A DNA stretch of 64,000 nucleotides from Melioribacteraceae bacterium (GTDB lineage Bacteria; Bacteroidota; Ignavibacteria; Ignavibacteriales; Melioribacteraceae): positions 2,140,424-2,204,423 of the forward strand of contig JAHBUP010000001.1 of NCBI GenBank assembly GCA_019638015.1, read 5' to 3'. Numbering within the stretch: the stretch's first letter is position 1; every line of letters begins with the position of its first letter. The position numbers and the translations under genes are program-made. Shown piece by piece: positions 1 through 8,215 of the stretch. The notes under the pieces are model-generated. The model ran no database searches, was not told the DNA's origin, and saw only the letters and a list, made by a program, of their open reading frames with translations.

Positions 1-442
1 ATAGTTTTTTGAGATCTTCTAAAAATTTAAACTTTGCGTCTTCTTCAGTTTTTTTAAATGAAACAAATTCTCCATTATTATCAATTAGTAGAAAGTTGCT
101 TTTATTACCCTGGATGTTGAAATAAAATATAAATCGGTTGGTTTTCAATTTTATTATCCGGTCGCCAAATGCAATTGAGATACCCTCGAGGTATGCCGGC
201 AGATATTTTTCAAAAAAGCTAAATGTATTCTTTTTTGCCCGGCTATAGTTCTGCCTTAATTGCACAAATTGATTTTGCGGATGAGTGGAAATAATTAGAA
301 ATGATAATGACTCATCGGGTAATCGAATGGATAAAATTAATTTCTCTTTTTCCTGCGTAAAGCATTCAAGAATCTGAGAACCATTTAAAATGGGATTTAA
401 CTCAAATACAGCTCTCGTCAAATAAAAATAATTTCGAAACAT
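1..442 (-). CDS. NFACT-family (FbpA/Rqc2-like) protein, N-terminal part only
   Basis: The reading frame opens with ATG at 442 and stays open to the window edge, so only about 147 N-terminal residues are visible and the 3' end is missing. The start (MFRNYFYLTRAVFELN) followed by a short strand ending in QEKEKLILSI fits the opening of NFACT-N (old name FbpA) domains, with a later Asn/Arg-rich stretch (RQNYSRAKKNTF). Known family members (RqcH/Rqc2) bind tRNA and the 50S subunit and add alanine tails to stalled nascent chains; that role is inferred from family only. It starts 5 bases after the stop of the GlmU-like gene and is probably co-transcribed with it. The assignment rests on the N-terminal pattern alone. 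Confidence 0.68.
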   Translation of the reverse strand, partial: MFRNYFYLTRAVFELNPILNGSQILECFTQEKEKLILSIRLPDESLSFLIISTHPQNQFVQLRQNYSRAKKNTFSFFEKYLPAYLEGISIAFGDRIIKLKTNRFIFYFNIQGNKSNFLLIDNNGEFVSFKKTEEDAKFKFLEDLKKL

Positions 443-447
443 TTCTG

Positions 448-1704
448 CTAATCGCCCGTGCGTCTTGAACGGTCGTTCTTGGTCATATTAAAGACAGTTC
501 TCAAAAGATTGATTTCGGTTTCAGTTAATACAACATTTCGTCGCTTCATCACTATTTCAGCAACTTCAATGCATTTGCTGATATCATAAGTGCGCAAAAA
601 ATCGGAACCCCCCCAGCAAAAAGAGGGAAGATATCTATTTGGAAATCCGCCACCAAAAATATTACATGATACGCCCACAATTGTGCCGGTATTAAACATA
701 GTATTAATTGCTGTTTTTGAATGGTCCCCCATAATTAATCCCATAAACATTGAATTTGTATCAACGTTTTTACCATTCAAAAGAACAGTAATGTTGGAAT
801 AATTGTTTTTCAAATCGCTGTTGTTAGTGCTGGCTCCAATATTAACCCAGCTTCCAAGGTATGAATGTCCCAAGAATCCTTCGTGCTGTTTATTTGAATA
901 TGAATGAATAATTGAAGACTCTATTTCGCCTCCCACTTTAGACCATTCACCAACCGAAGTGCCATGATAAATTGAGGCATGCATTTTTACAATCGAGTTT
1001 TTGCCAATAAACGCTGGACCTTGTATAGATGAGTGAGACATAATTTTTGCGCCGGAATCAATTAGAATGGGTCCTTCTTCAGCATCTAGAAAAACGAATG
1101 GATCAATTTCAACGTTCGATGAGATGAAAATATTATTCTTATTTCGCATCTCAACGTTTTTAAAATTTTTTTTGTTTCGTTTTAGTTTGCTCGAAAATTG
1201 TGTCAGATCATTATTTATCAATTCTGGATTCTGATTTACAATTTCCCATGGGTAATTAAGAAGTGCAATATCTGTTTCAATGACTTTTAATTTATGATCA
1301 GCTTTTAACTCAAATGTTTCATCCAAATCAAAATATTTCTTTATTTGATATGGCGTAACGTACCCCGCAATTATTTGTCCATTGTTCATTAGAAGAGAAC
1401 CAGGATCAAGTTTTTTTATTTCTTTTGCGGATTCCTTATCAATAGCTAATCTTCCATTAATTATGATTAATTCACCCGATTGAAAATTATTAACCTTGAT
1501 GATCGGGTTTCTCGATTGCACAGCCTCTTTTAAATATGCTCGAGTGTGTAGTTTTATTTCATGATTTTTAAATGAGGATTCAATTTTTTCCCTAATGGTA
1601 TAAGCTCCAGCTCTCAGTTCATAGACCGGCCGGAGATAGGTGAGAGGTAAAAAATTTTGTGTTAAGTTATCCTCAAATATTAAAATTGCGGGTTTCATAG
1701 GCAT
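448..1704 (-). CDS. GlmU-like sugar nucleotidyltransferase with left-handed beta-helix (alternative bacterial GlmU type)
   Basis: 418 residues. The N-terminal part contains PLTYLRPVYELRAG at about residues 20-33, the nucleotide-binding start of the alternative GlmU family found in Bacteroidota and relatives. From about residue 190 the chain becomes hexapeptide repeats (left-handed beta-helix), including EGFLGHSYLGSWVNIGA and NNSDLKNN, typical of the acetyltransferase half. Family members are proposed to make UDP-GlcNAc from glucosamine-1-phosphate for peptidoglycan and outer-membrane glycans in the cytoplasm. The start may be Met1 or Met3 (1698); no clear Shine-Dalgarno separates them. It leads a two-gene minus-strand unit with the NFACT gene and has a promoter-like site at 1727-1758. 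Whether both catalytic activities are present cannot be judged by eye. Confidence 0.82.
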   Translation of the reverse strand: MPMKPAILIFEDNLTQNFLPLTYLRPVYELRAGAYTIREKIESSFKNHEIKLHTRAYLKEAVQSRNPIIKVNNFQSGELIIINGRLAIDKESAKEIKKLDPGSLLMNNGQIIAGYVTPYQIKKYFDLDETFELKADHKLKVIETDIALLNYPWEIVNQNPELINNDLTQFSSKLKRNKKNFKNVEMRNKNNIFISSNVEIDPFVFLDAEEGPILIDSGAKIMSHSSIQGPAFIGKNSIVKMHASIYHGTSVGEWSKVGGEIESSIIHSYSNKQHEGFLGHSYLGSWVNIGASTNNSDLKNNYSNITVLLNGKNVDTNSMFMGLIMGDHSKTAINTMFNTGTIVGVSCNIFGGGFPNRYLPSFCWGGSDFLRTYDISKCIEVAEIVMKRRNVVLTETEINLLRTVFNMTKNDRSRRTGD

Positions 1705-1726
1705 ATTTTTTTACTTATTTTGGATT

Positions 1727-1758
1727 TAAAAGTAGGGTAAGTGATCAAGAAATACAAC
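1727..1758 (-). promoter_or_regulatory. Putative promoter of the GlmU-like/NFACT unit
   Basis: Read on the minus strand there is GTTG, a 20-base spacer, then TACTTTTA. This fits the Bacteroidota-type layout TTTG-N19..21-TAnnTTTG with one mismatch in each box. It lies about 23 bases before the gene start. It was found by eye, with no score. Confidence 0.35.
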
Positions 1759-1783
1759 TTTTTGATTGGAATTGACCCAACAT

Positions 1784-1814
1784 TTTGTCAAGTAAAATTC
1801 CTTTGATATATTTC
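1784..1814 (+). promoter_or_regulatory. Putative promoter of the PASTA-rpe-folP-cdaA run, close to the start codon
   Basis: TTTG at 1784-1787, a 19-base spacer, then TATATTTC at 1807-1814. It also reads as TTGTCA-N16-TATATT in sigma70 terms. The ATG is at 1819, so the predicted transcript would begin at or next to the start codon. An alternative pair (TTGACC 1772, TAAAAT 1793) has a poor 15-base spacing. Confidence 0.45.
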
Positions 1815-1818
1815 AATT

Positions 1819-2556
1819 ATGAAAACAAAAAGTTCAATAATATTAAAAAAAGCCGCTATTTATATCCTAGTGCTAATTGGTACTTTTCTATTAATCGATA
1901 AAATAGTTTTACCATTTTATATCTCCGGAACTGAAATTGCAGTCCCTAATTTAGTTGGTAAACATAAAGATGATGCGGTTCGGATGCTTGAGGATGCAAA
2001 TTTACAGCCAATAGTTCAAACTTCCCGTTTCGATGAAAATATAAGCAGGGATCATGTCATGTTTCAGAAACCGAATGCCGGCGCACTGGTTAAGGAGAAT
2101 CGTAGAATTTACCTAACTATTAGCGGCGGCTCAGCACAAATTAGGGTTCCAAGTTTAATTTCGAAAACCGTTCGTGACGCAAGCTTAACTTTAGAAAGAA
2201 TGGGGTTAAAAATTGGCAATGTTGATCCTATTGAATCTGAATTTCCTGCTGATCTAATTGTAGAGCAGTCAATAGTCCCGGGACGAGAAGTAGATCAAGG
2301 ATCTGTTATTCATGTTAAAATTAGTATTGGTCCTCAGATAGGAATGATTAGAGTCCCTAATATTTTAGGAAAATCTTTGGCAGAGGCTGAAAACATTTTA
2401 CGGTTGAATTCACTCCACATTGGAACAAAGACATATATATATTCAAGCACGCTATTACCTAATACAATAGTAGATCAGCAGCCATCCGAAAATTCAATTA
2501 TTGCGGTGGGAGATAGCATAAGTGTAGTTCTTTCACAAAGTAGATCCGGCGGTTAA
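1819..2556 (+). CDS. Membrane-anchored PASTA-domain protein without kinase domain
   Basis: 245 residues: a short basic N-terminus, one membrane helix at about 13-32, then three consecutive PASTA repeats (about 38-105, 106-174, 175-241), each opening with a VPNL/VPSL-type strand and holding an Ala/Glu-rich helix. PASTA domains bind peptidoglycan fragments or unlinked beta-lactam-like muropeptides. Here they would face the periplasm, and no cytoplasmic kinase or transpeptidase domain is attached. The stop is one base before rpe, so the two are very likely co-translated. In Firmicutes the PASTA kinase PrkC is commonly encoded next to rsgA and rpe, so the context recalls that cluster. Function here is unknown; a wall-sensing or wall-binding role is inference. 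Confidence 0.85.
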   Translation: MKTKSSIILKKAAIYILVLIGTFLLIDKIVLPFYISGTEIAVPNLVGKHKDDAVRMLEDANLQPIVQTSRFDENISRDHVMFQKPNAGALVKENRRIYLTISGGSAQIRVPSLISKTVRDASLTLERMGLKIGNVDPIESEFPADLIVEQSIVPGREVDQGSVIHVKISIGPQIGMIRVPNILGKSLAEAENILRLNSLHIGTKTYIYSSTLLPNTIVDQQPSENSIIAVGDSISVVLSQSRSGG

Positions 2557-2557
2557 T

Positions 2558-3220
2558 ATGAGACCTATTAAACTTATCGCGCCATCAATCTTATCAGCAG
2601 ATTTTTCAAATTTATCCCAGCAAATTAGAGCCGCTGAATTGGGAAGTGCCGATATAATTCATTGTGATATAATGGATGGGCATTTTGTACCTAATATAAC
2701 TTTTGGTCCCTTAGTTGTTTCAGCGGTAAAAAAAATTACAAAACTTCCACTGGATGTCCATCTTATGATTGAAAATTCTGAGAAATATTTAGAAAGTTTT
2801 GTTGAGGCCGGAGCTTCTTATCTAACGATTCATCAAGAGGCTAATGTTCATCTAGATCGCTCATTGAACCATATTAGAGAATTAGGTGCCAAGCCCGGTG
2901 TATCAATTAACCCGGCAACTCCAATTTCTACTATTGAAGAAGTTTTAGAAATAGTTGATTTGATTTTGGTTATGACTGTAAATCCCGGATTTGGCGGTCA
3001 AAAATTTATTGAGAGCACTTTAAGAAAAGTTGAGAAACTTGCTGAGCTGAAATCAAAACATGGATACAACTATTTAATAGAAGTTGATGGCGGTGTTTCT
3101 AAAGATAATATTCAGAAAATTTCAAATGCCGGCGTAAATATATTTGTAGCTGGGAACTCGGTATTTGCTCAAGACAATATTACAGCGGCAGTTTTAGAAC
3201 TTAAAAATTTAGTTAACTAA
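2558..3220 (+). CDS. rpe: Ribulose-phosphate 3-epimerase
   Basis: 220 residues, the normal family length. It converts ribulose-5-phosphate to xylulose-5-phosphate in the pentose phosphate pathway, in the cytoplasm. Visible motifs run through the TIM barrel: SADFSNL near the start, HCDIMDGHFVPN (metal-binding His and Asp), DVHLMI, the phosphate-loop NPGFGGQKF, and EVDGGV near the C-terminus with a following GNSVF. It begins one base after the PASTA gene stop and precedes folP by 41 bases. Nothing is truncated. Confidence 0.95.
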   Translation: MRPIKLIAPSILSADFSNLSQQIRAAELGSADIIHCDIMDGHFVPNITFGPLVVSAVKKITKLPLDVHLMIENSEKYLESFVEAGASYLTIHQEANVHLDRSLNHIRELGAKPGVSINPATPISTIEEVLEIVDLILVMTVNPGFGGQKFIESTLRKVEKLAELKSKHGYNYLIEVDGGVSKDNIQKISNAGVNIFVAGNSVFAQDNITAAVLELKNLVN

Positions 3221-3252
3221 GTACATTACATTTTTGCCCATAAATATCAATC

Positions 3253-3256
3253 GGAG
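3253..3256 (+). promoter_or_regulatory. Shine-Dalgarno site supporting a TTG start for folP
   Basis: GGAG lies five bases before the TTG at 3262. No ATG occurs at a sensible place, so this site decides the start. Confidence 0.6.
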
Positions 3257-3261
3257 TACGA

Positions 3262-4440
3262 TTGACAATTCAATTAACTCATATTTTCTATCCGGAAGTC
3301 TTTAAAAGATACAGTAATAAGTATAATGTGTTTAGGGATCTTCATGAGAAGGATTTACTTGCTCTGGAAATTAGAGATATTGAATATAAACTTGCAAAAA
3401 GTGTAAGAAATATTATTCTTTCGGCAAAAGAAATATGTTATTTAATTGAAAATGAGAAAAAAGTAGCTGCAGACATACTGATTCTAGGATCATTTTTAGT
3501 ATTCAAAGAACTGGCTAAAGAAATAATTGCGGAAGGGAATGAAGATTTAGGGCAAAAAATTATTAGAACACTCTCTCATTTTTCAAATTATGAATCAAAA
3601 ACAATAAACTTATCGGGCAAAATATTTGAACTAAGCCAATCCCATATTGTTGGAATATTGAATATAACCCCCGATTCTTTCTTCGATGGGGGAAATTACT
3701 CCGATAAATTGAAAGCTATCGATCACGCATTAAAAATGTTAGATAGCGGCGCATCCATAATCGACATTGGGGGCGAATCAAGTCGTCCCGGTGCGGAAAA
3801 AGTTGAATTAAATGAAGAACTAAATAGAGTTATCCCGGTTATTGAAGAAATCCTTAAGAGAAAACAGGATGCAATAATCTCTGTTGACACAACGAAATCG
3901 ATAGTGGCCGAAGAAGCTCTCAAAGCTGGAGCAAAAATAGTTAACGATATCAGTTCTTTCTCTGATGAAAATATGCCAGAGGTAATTAAAAAATATGATG
4001 CTGCTGTAATATTAATGCATATGAAAGGTACTCCACAAAATATGCAGATATCTCCAATTTATAACGATGTTGTTTCTGAAATTTATGATTACCTTTTTCA
4101 AAAATGTTATTATGCAAAAAAGTATGGAATTAACAATATTATTGTTGACCCGGGGATTGGGTTTGGGAAAAGGGTGGTGGATAACTTTGAAATCCTAAAA
4201 AGATTAAATGAGTTTGTGGGGTTGGGATATCCGATATTAATTGGAGTTTCTAATAAGTCTTTCATTGGGAAATCCCTTAATCTTGAAATTAACGAAAGAG
4301 CTGAGGCAACATTAGCAGCGGAATCTTATGCGATTGCTAATGGTGCACGTTTCATAAGAACACATAATGTTAAGAATTCTGTGATAGCATCAAAACTAAA
4401 TATGTTTATTCAATACCCAGAATTAATAAACCATGGTTGA
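3262..4440 (+). CDS. folP: Dihydropteroate synthase with N-terminal extension
   Basis: 392 residues, about 115 longer than the short E. coli type. The catalytic TIM barrel starts at about residue 130 (HIVGILNITPDSFFDGG) and holds the pterin/pABA-site motifs GGESSRPGA, SVDTTKS, NDISSF, LMHMKGTP, DPGIGFGK and GVSNKSF, with RTHNV at the end. It joins pABA to dihydropterin pyrophosphate in folate synthesis. The extension (about 1-120) resembles the one on long DHPS proteins of Clostridia and other lineages; its role is not known to me. The start is TTG with a GGAG site. The 3' end overlaps cdaA by 8 bases, which suggests translational coupling. Confidence 0.93.
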   Translation: MTIQLTHIFYPEVFKRYSNKYNVFRDLHEKDLLALEIRDIEYKLAKSVRNIILSAKEICYLIENEKKVAADILILGSFLVFKELAKEIIAEGNEDLGQKIIRTLSHFSNYESKTINLSGKIFELSQSHIVGILNITPDSFFDGGNYSDKLKAIDHALKMLDSGASIIDIGGESSRPGAEKVELNEELNRVIPVIEEILKRKQDAIISVDTTKSIVAEEALKAGAKIVNDISSFSDENMPEVIKKYDAAVILMHMKGTPQNMQISPIYNDVVSEIYDYLFQKCYYAKKYGINNIIVDPGIGFGKRVVDNFEILKRLNEFVGLGYPILIGVSNKSFIGKSLNLEINERAEATLAAESYAIANGARFIRTHNVKNSVIASKLNMFIQYPELINHG

Positions 4441-5251
4441 ATTATTTAAAATAGGCTTTCTCTCAATTACAATTTTAGATTTGCTTGACATCTTCTTAGT
4501 GTCTCTAATCTTTTATAAAATCTATAGCGTAATTAGAGGAACTATTGCCGCTCAAATATTCTATGGATTATTAATTGTACTTCTTCTTTCGTTTCTGACA
4601 CAAGCAGCAAACTTTAAAGCTCTCGGCTGGCTCTTAAAACTTATTTCCGACATTTGGGTTATTGCTTTTATTATTCTTTTTCAACCTGAGATTAGAAGAC
4701 TTTTAGTAATAATTGGTAAGAACCCGATTATCAGACTATTTATAAAATCTGATGAGTATAGTTTTATAGATATTGTTACGGAAGCCGCTTATGAGCTGGC
4801 TCAGAATCAGCATGGTGCTCTAATTGTACTTGTAAAATCAGTAGGTATTAGAGGTATTGTTGAAACGGGAGAAACAGTCAATGCCAAAATTTCCAAACAA
4901 ATGCTTAAATCAATATTTTTCCCTCGATCTCCTCTGCATGATGGTGCAGTAATTATTAATAATGAAATTATTGAAGCCGCAGGATGCACTCTTCCTCTTT
5001 CATCCGAATCAATAAGAGAGGGAAGAACATTAGGAATGAGGCATAAAGCTGGACTTGGTATTTCCGAACAAGCTGATGTAATAAGTGTCATTGTATCTGA
5101 AGAGACCGGCAGTATCTCTGTTGCAGAGAATGGAGTAATTAAGTTTGGGCTTTCTCGTGAAGCTTTGAGAAACTATCTACAAGCCTCATTAAAAATTTCA
5201 CGTGAGAGGGGGTTTAAAGGGTTGATTGAAAGCTGGCTTAGAACAAAATAA
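4433..5251 (+). CDS. cdaA: Diadenylate cyclase (CdaA/DacA type), makes c-di-AMP
   Basis: 272 residues: three membrane helices in the first 85 residues (about 11-32, 39-57, 62-84), then a DisA_N/DAC domain. The two catalytic motifs are present: DGA at residues 170-172 (SPLHDGAVI) and RHK at 203-205 (GMRHKAGLG), followed by VSEETGSISV. It condenses two ATP to cyclic di-AMP at the inner membrane, a messenger tied to cell-wall and osmotic control in other bacteria. It overlaps folP by 8 bases. The usual Firmicute partners CdaR (YbbR) and GlmM are not next to it. The RHR motif being RHK here is a conservative change. Confidence 0.93.
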   Translation: MVELFKIGFLSITILDLLDIFLVSLIFYKIYSVIRGTIAAQIFYGLLIVLLLSFLTQAANFKALGWLLKLISDIWVIAFIILFQPEIRRLLVIIGKNPIIRLFIKSDEYSFIDIVTEAAYELAQNQHGALIVLVKSVGIRGIVETGETVNAKISKQMLKSIFFPRSPLHDGAVIINNEIIEAAGCTLPLSSESIREGRTLGMRHKAGLGISEQADVISVIVSEETGSISVAENGVIKFGLSREALRNYLQASLKISRERGFKGLIESWLRTK

Positions 5252-5302
5252 TACTTGTAAGCGAAGAATGTAAATTCTCATCAGTATCAATAGGAGTTAA
5301 TT

Positions 5303-5980
5303 ATGAAACTAAGATATTTCTCTCATTCAGCATTTATGATCACTACTGACAATGGGATAAAAATTTTGATTGATCCATTTATTACCGGAAATCCGACTTG
5401 TCCTGTATCGGCAGATGAAATTTCGGCTGACTATATAATATTAACTCACGCACATGGTGATCATATTGGCGATGCATTCACAATAGCTAAAAGATGCAAC
5501 TCCACCTTTATCTGCGTCAATGAATTGGCAAACTACTGTATAGATAAAGGATTCAACGCACATAATATGCATATAGGGGGAGGTCATAATTTTGAGTTCG
5601 GCAGGGTAAAATTCACGATTGCTCATCATGGCTCAATGACTCCGGATAATACTTATGGCGGAGAACCTGCAGGTGTAATCATCTCTATTGGTAATAAGAT
5701 CATTTATCATACAGGCGATACGGGTTTATTTTATGATATGAAATTAATTGGTGAAATAAACAAAATTGATTATATGCTTCTTCCTATTGGTGATAATTTT
5801 ACGATGGGAATAGATGACGCGGTAAAAGCTGTTGAGTTTGTTAATCCGGGTATTGCGGTCCCTATGCATTATAATACTTTTCCGATAATTGCCGCAGATC
5901 CTCAAGATTTCAAAGCAAAGGTTGAGGCAATAAATAAAAAAGCCCTGGTAATGAATTTTGGGGAAGAAATAAATATATAA
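5303..5980 (+). CDS. UPF0173-family metal-dependent hydrolase (metallo-beta-lactamase fold)
   Basis: 225 residues, normal for UPF0173. It opens with a strand ending in SHSAFMI, then LIDPFITGNP, and has the metal ligand motif THAHGDHIGD (HxHxDH) at about residues 49-58, a second His in AHHGSM, GDTGL with its bridging Asp, and a final MHYNTF. The substrate is unknown for the family. It has its own Shine-Dalgarno (AGGAG) before ATG and stands 51 bases after cdaA in the same direction, so it may be transcribed from the same promoter. Confidence 0.88.
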   Translation: MKLRYFSHSAFMITTDNGIKILIDPFITGNPTCPVSADEISADYIILTHAHGDHIGDAFTIAKRCNSTFICVNELANYCIDKGFNAHNMHIGGGHNFEFGRVKFTIAHHGSMTPDNTYGGEPAGVIISIGNKIIYHTGDTGLFYDMKLIGEINKIDYMLLPIGDNFTMGIDDAVKAVEFVNPGIAVPMHYNTFPIIAADPQDFKAKVEAINKKALVMNFGEEINI

Positions 5981-6013
5981 ATTGTATTTTTGTGCGACTT
6001 AAACTTACGGACT

Positions 6014-6793
6014 ATGGCCAGAATAATTGTTATTGCAAATCAGAAGGGAGGAGTTGGTAAAACAACTACCTCAATCAATCTTTCTTCGTCGGTTGCCGCC
6101 GCCGAATTCAAAACTTTATTAATTGATATTGATCCACAGGCTAATTCTACATCTGGGTTAGGTGTAGAAAATAGCGCTGGAACAGTATATGAAACACTTA
6201 TCGGAATCGAAAAAGCTGAGAATTGTATAGTAAACTCATATATGCCTCATCTCGATATTCTTCCCTCAACCATAAATTTAGTTGGAGCAGAAGTAGAGAT
6301 GGTATCAATGGAGCATAGAGAATTTTTATTGAAAAATGCATTAACTTCAATTCAAGACCGTTACGATTTTATATTTATAGATTGTCCTCCCTCGCTCGGA
6401 TTACTTACTTTAAATGCGCTTTCTGCATCCCATTCTGTATTAATCCCGGTTCAATGCGAGTATTTTGCCCTCGAAGGATTAGGGCAGCTATTAAATACAA
6501 TTAATATCGTCAAAAAGAATTTTAATGAATCACTTAGCATCGAGGGTGTGCTACTTACTATGTACGATTCTAGACTCAGACTTTCAAATCAGGTAGTGGA
6601 AGAGGTAAAAAAATATTTTGGGGCAAAAGTATTTCAAACAATTATTCATAGAAATGTCCGCCTATCGGAAGCACCGAGTCATTCCAAACCGGTTATTTTA
6701 TACGACGCTAGTTCTGTAGGTGCCCAAAATTATATTTCTTTAGCATCAGAATTAATCGAACGTACAAAAATTCAAAAAGGACAAGGGCATTAA
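6014..6793 (+). CDS. parA: Chromosome-partitioning ATPase ParA/Soj
   Basis: I take the ATG at 6014 ([10 protein letters not shown]) as start. An in-frame TTG at 5990 would add eight residues not seen in the family. The protein is then 259 residues. The deviant Walker A motif KGGVGKTTT with its signature Lys11 is at residues 11-19, the switch motif [10 protein letters not shown] at about 41-50, and Walker [10 protein letters not shown] at about 118. ParA binds DNA non-specifically as an ATP dimer and moves ParB-bound origins. parB starts one base after its stop, the usual chromosomal pairing. Confidence 0.94.
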   Translation: MARIIVIANQKGGVGKTTTSINLSSSVAAAEFKTLLIDIDPQANSTSGLGVENSAGTVYETLIGIEKAENCIVNSYMPHLDILPSTINLVGAEVEMVSMEHREFLLKNALTSIQDRYDFIFIDCPPSLGLLTLNALSASHSVLIPVQCEYFALEGLGQLLNTINIVKKNFNESLSIEGVLLTMYDSRLRLSNQVVEEVKKYFGAKVFQTIIHRNVRLSEAPSHSKPVILYDASSVGAQNYISLASELIERTKIQKGQGH

Positions 6794-6794
6794 T

Positions 6795-7730
6795 ATGTTG
6801 AAACAAGGTTTAGGGCGTGGGTTGGATGCTCTCATTAATCCTCAATTAAAAAATAACATTAATGTTCCGGTGGCAATAAGTAATAAAGATATTTCAAAAG
6901 ATGATGGTTCTTCCTACGATATTCTTGCTAAATTACCAATAAATTCCATTTCACCAAATCCATATCAACCTCGAACAGAATTTGATCCCAAAGCTCTCGA
7001 TGAATTAAAAAAATCTATTCTTGAAAATGGATTAATCCAACCAATTACGGTTAGAAGAGTAGATAAGGATAAATATCAGTTAATTTCGGGAGAAAGAAGA
7101 CTTCGAGCTTGCACTGAGATTGGAATTCTCGATATCCCGGCATATATAATTAAGGTCGAGACAAAAGAAGCAATGCTGGCTCTTTCACTTATTGAAAACA
7201 TTCAAAGGGAGAGACTAAATGCCATTGAAGTTGCTAATGCCTATAAAAGACTGATGGAAGAATGTAACCTATCCCAAGAAGAAATTGCGGTTAAGGTAGG
7301 TAAGGATAGAACTACTATTACAAATTCCATTCGACTTCTTAAACTTCCGCTCAAGGTTCAAAATTGCTTGATCAAAAATGAAATTACTGCAGGGCATGCA
7401 CGAGCCCTTATTAATTTACCGAGTGAAATATCACAACTTGAAATTCTCGAAAAAATATTAAAGGAAAATTATTCGGTAAGAAAAGTTGAGGAGATAGTCC
7501 GAAAAAAATTAGAATCTAGAACTAAAATTAAAAAAGAAGCCGGAGATAAGGGTTCTACCGCTAATTTATCCTCAAAAGAATTGGTAGATAGATTTCAAAG
7601 AATTTTAGGCACTAAAGTTTTGTTAAAACAGAAGAAGAATGGACATGGTGAAATTATTATTCAGTTTTACTCATTAGATGAATTAGATAGACTTCATGAA
7701 TTATTTGAAATCATTGAAAAGAATAATTAG
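6795..7730 (+). CDS. parB: Chromosome-partitioning protein ParB/Spo0J (CTP-dependent DNA clamp family)
   Basis: 311 residues. The start MLKQGLGRGLDALI is the ParA-stimulating N-terminal peptide of ParB. The ParB/sulfiredoxin-like nuclease-fold domain (about 50-145) contains NPYQPR, ENGLIQPITVR and the CTP-binding GERRLRA, then ENIQRERLN. A helix-turn-helix follows (about 160-200: LSQEEIAVKVGKDRTTITNSIRLL), and a basic linker leads to a C-terminal dimerization part. It binds parS and spreads as a clamp. I saw no confirmed parS site. The 3' end is overlapped by the next gene by 35 bases. Confidence 0.94.
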   Translation: MLKQGLGRGLDALINPQLKNNINVPVAISNKDISKDDGSSYDILAKLPINSISPNPYQPRTEFDPKALDELKKSILENGLIQPITVRRVDKDKYQLISGERRLRACTEIGILDIPAYIIKVETKEAMLALSLIENIQRERLNAIEVANAYKRLMEECNLSQEEIAVKVGKDRTTITNSIRLLKLPLKVQNCLIKNEITAGHARALINLPSEISQLEILEKILKENYSVRKVEEIVRKKLESRTKIKKEAGDKGSTANLSSKELVDRFQRILGTKVLLKQKKNGHGEIIIQFYSLDELDRLHELFEIIEKNN

Positions 7731-8214
7731 AGTTTTTTTAATACTTTTATTTTGTACAGCTCTTTCACTTGCTCAAAATAAAGTGGAATCTGTTGATACT
7801 TCTACAGTAAAAATTGAAGAATTCAATATGCAAAAGTCAGCTTGGGGAGCTGTAGCAAGAAGTGCCATACTTCCGGGATGGGGACAATTTTATAACGAAT
7901 CTTATTGGAAAATTCCTATTGTGTGGGGAGCTATTGGATATCTTGGTTACAACTGGGTTGATAGGCATAAGTTATTTAAAAATTATAGAGATCTTTATAA
8001 TCAACAATTTGAATTGAATAATACAAAAAATGAGACTTACCAAGAATTAAGAGAGTTTTATAGAGATCAAAGAGATCTATTAGCTGTATTTATTGGATTA
8101 GCATATTTCCTAAATTTAGTTGATGCGTTTGTTGATGCCCATCTGTTTGATTTTGATGTTTCGGAAGATATTCGAACTAATTCCGCGATGATAAATATTA
8201 AATATAGTTTCTGA
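7696..8214 (+). CDS. DUF5683-family secreted/membrane protein
   Basis: 172 residues. A signal peptide is clear (about 1-26, ending SLAQ). The conserved block SAILPGWGQFYNESYWKIPIVWG (about 55-77) is the DUF5683 hallmark and includes a membrane-like segment, with a second hydrophobic stretch at about 132-148. DUF5683 proteins are common in Bacteroidota and relatives and are often encoded next to parB; their role is unknown. The ATG at 7696 lies inside parB (35-base overlap). A TTG at 7714 is an alternative that would shorten the n-region. Confidence 0.75.
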   Translation: MNYLKSLKRIIRVFLILLFCTALSLAQNKVESVDTSTVKIEEFNMQKSAWGAVARSAILPGWGQFYNESYWKIPIVWGAIGYLGYNWVDRHKLFKNYRDLYNQQFELNNTKNETYQELREFYRDQRDLLAVFIGLAYFLNLVDAFVDAHLFDFDVSEDIRTNSAMINIKYSF

Positions 8215-8215
8215 T

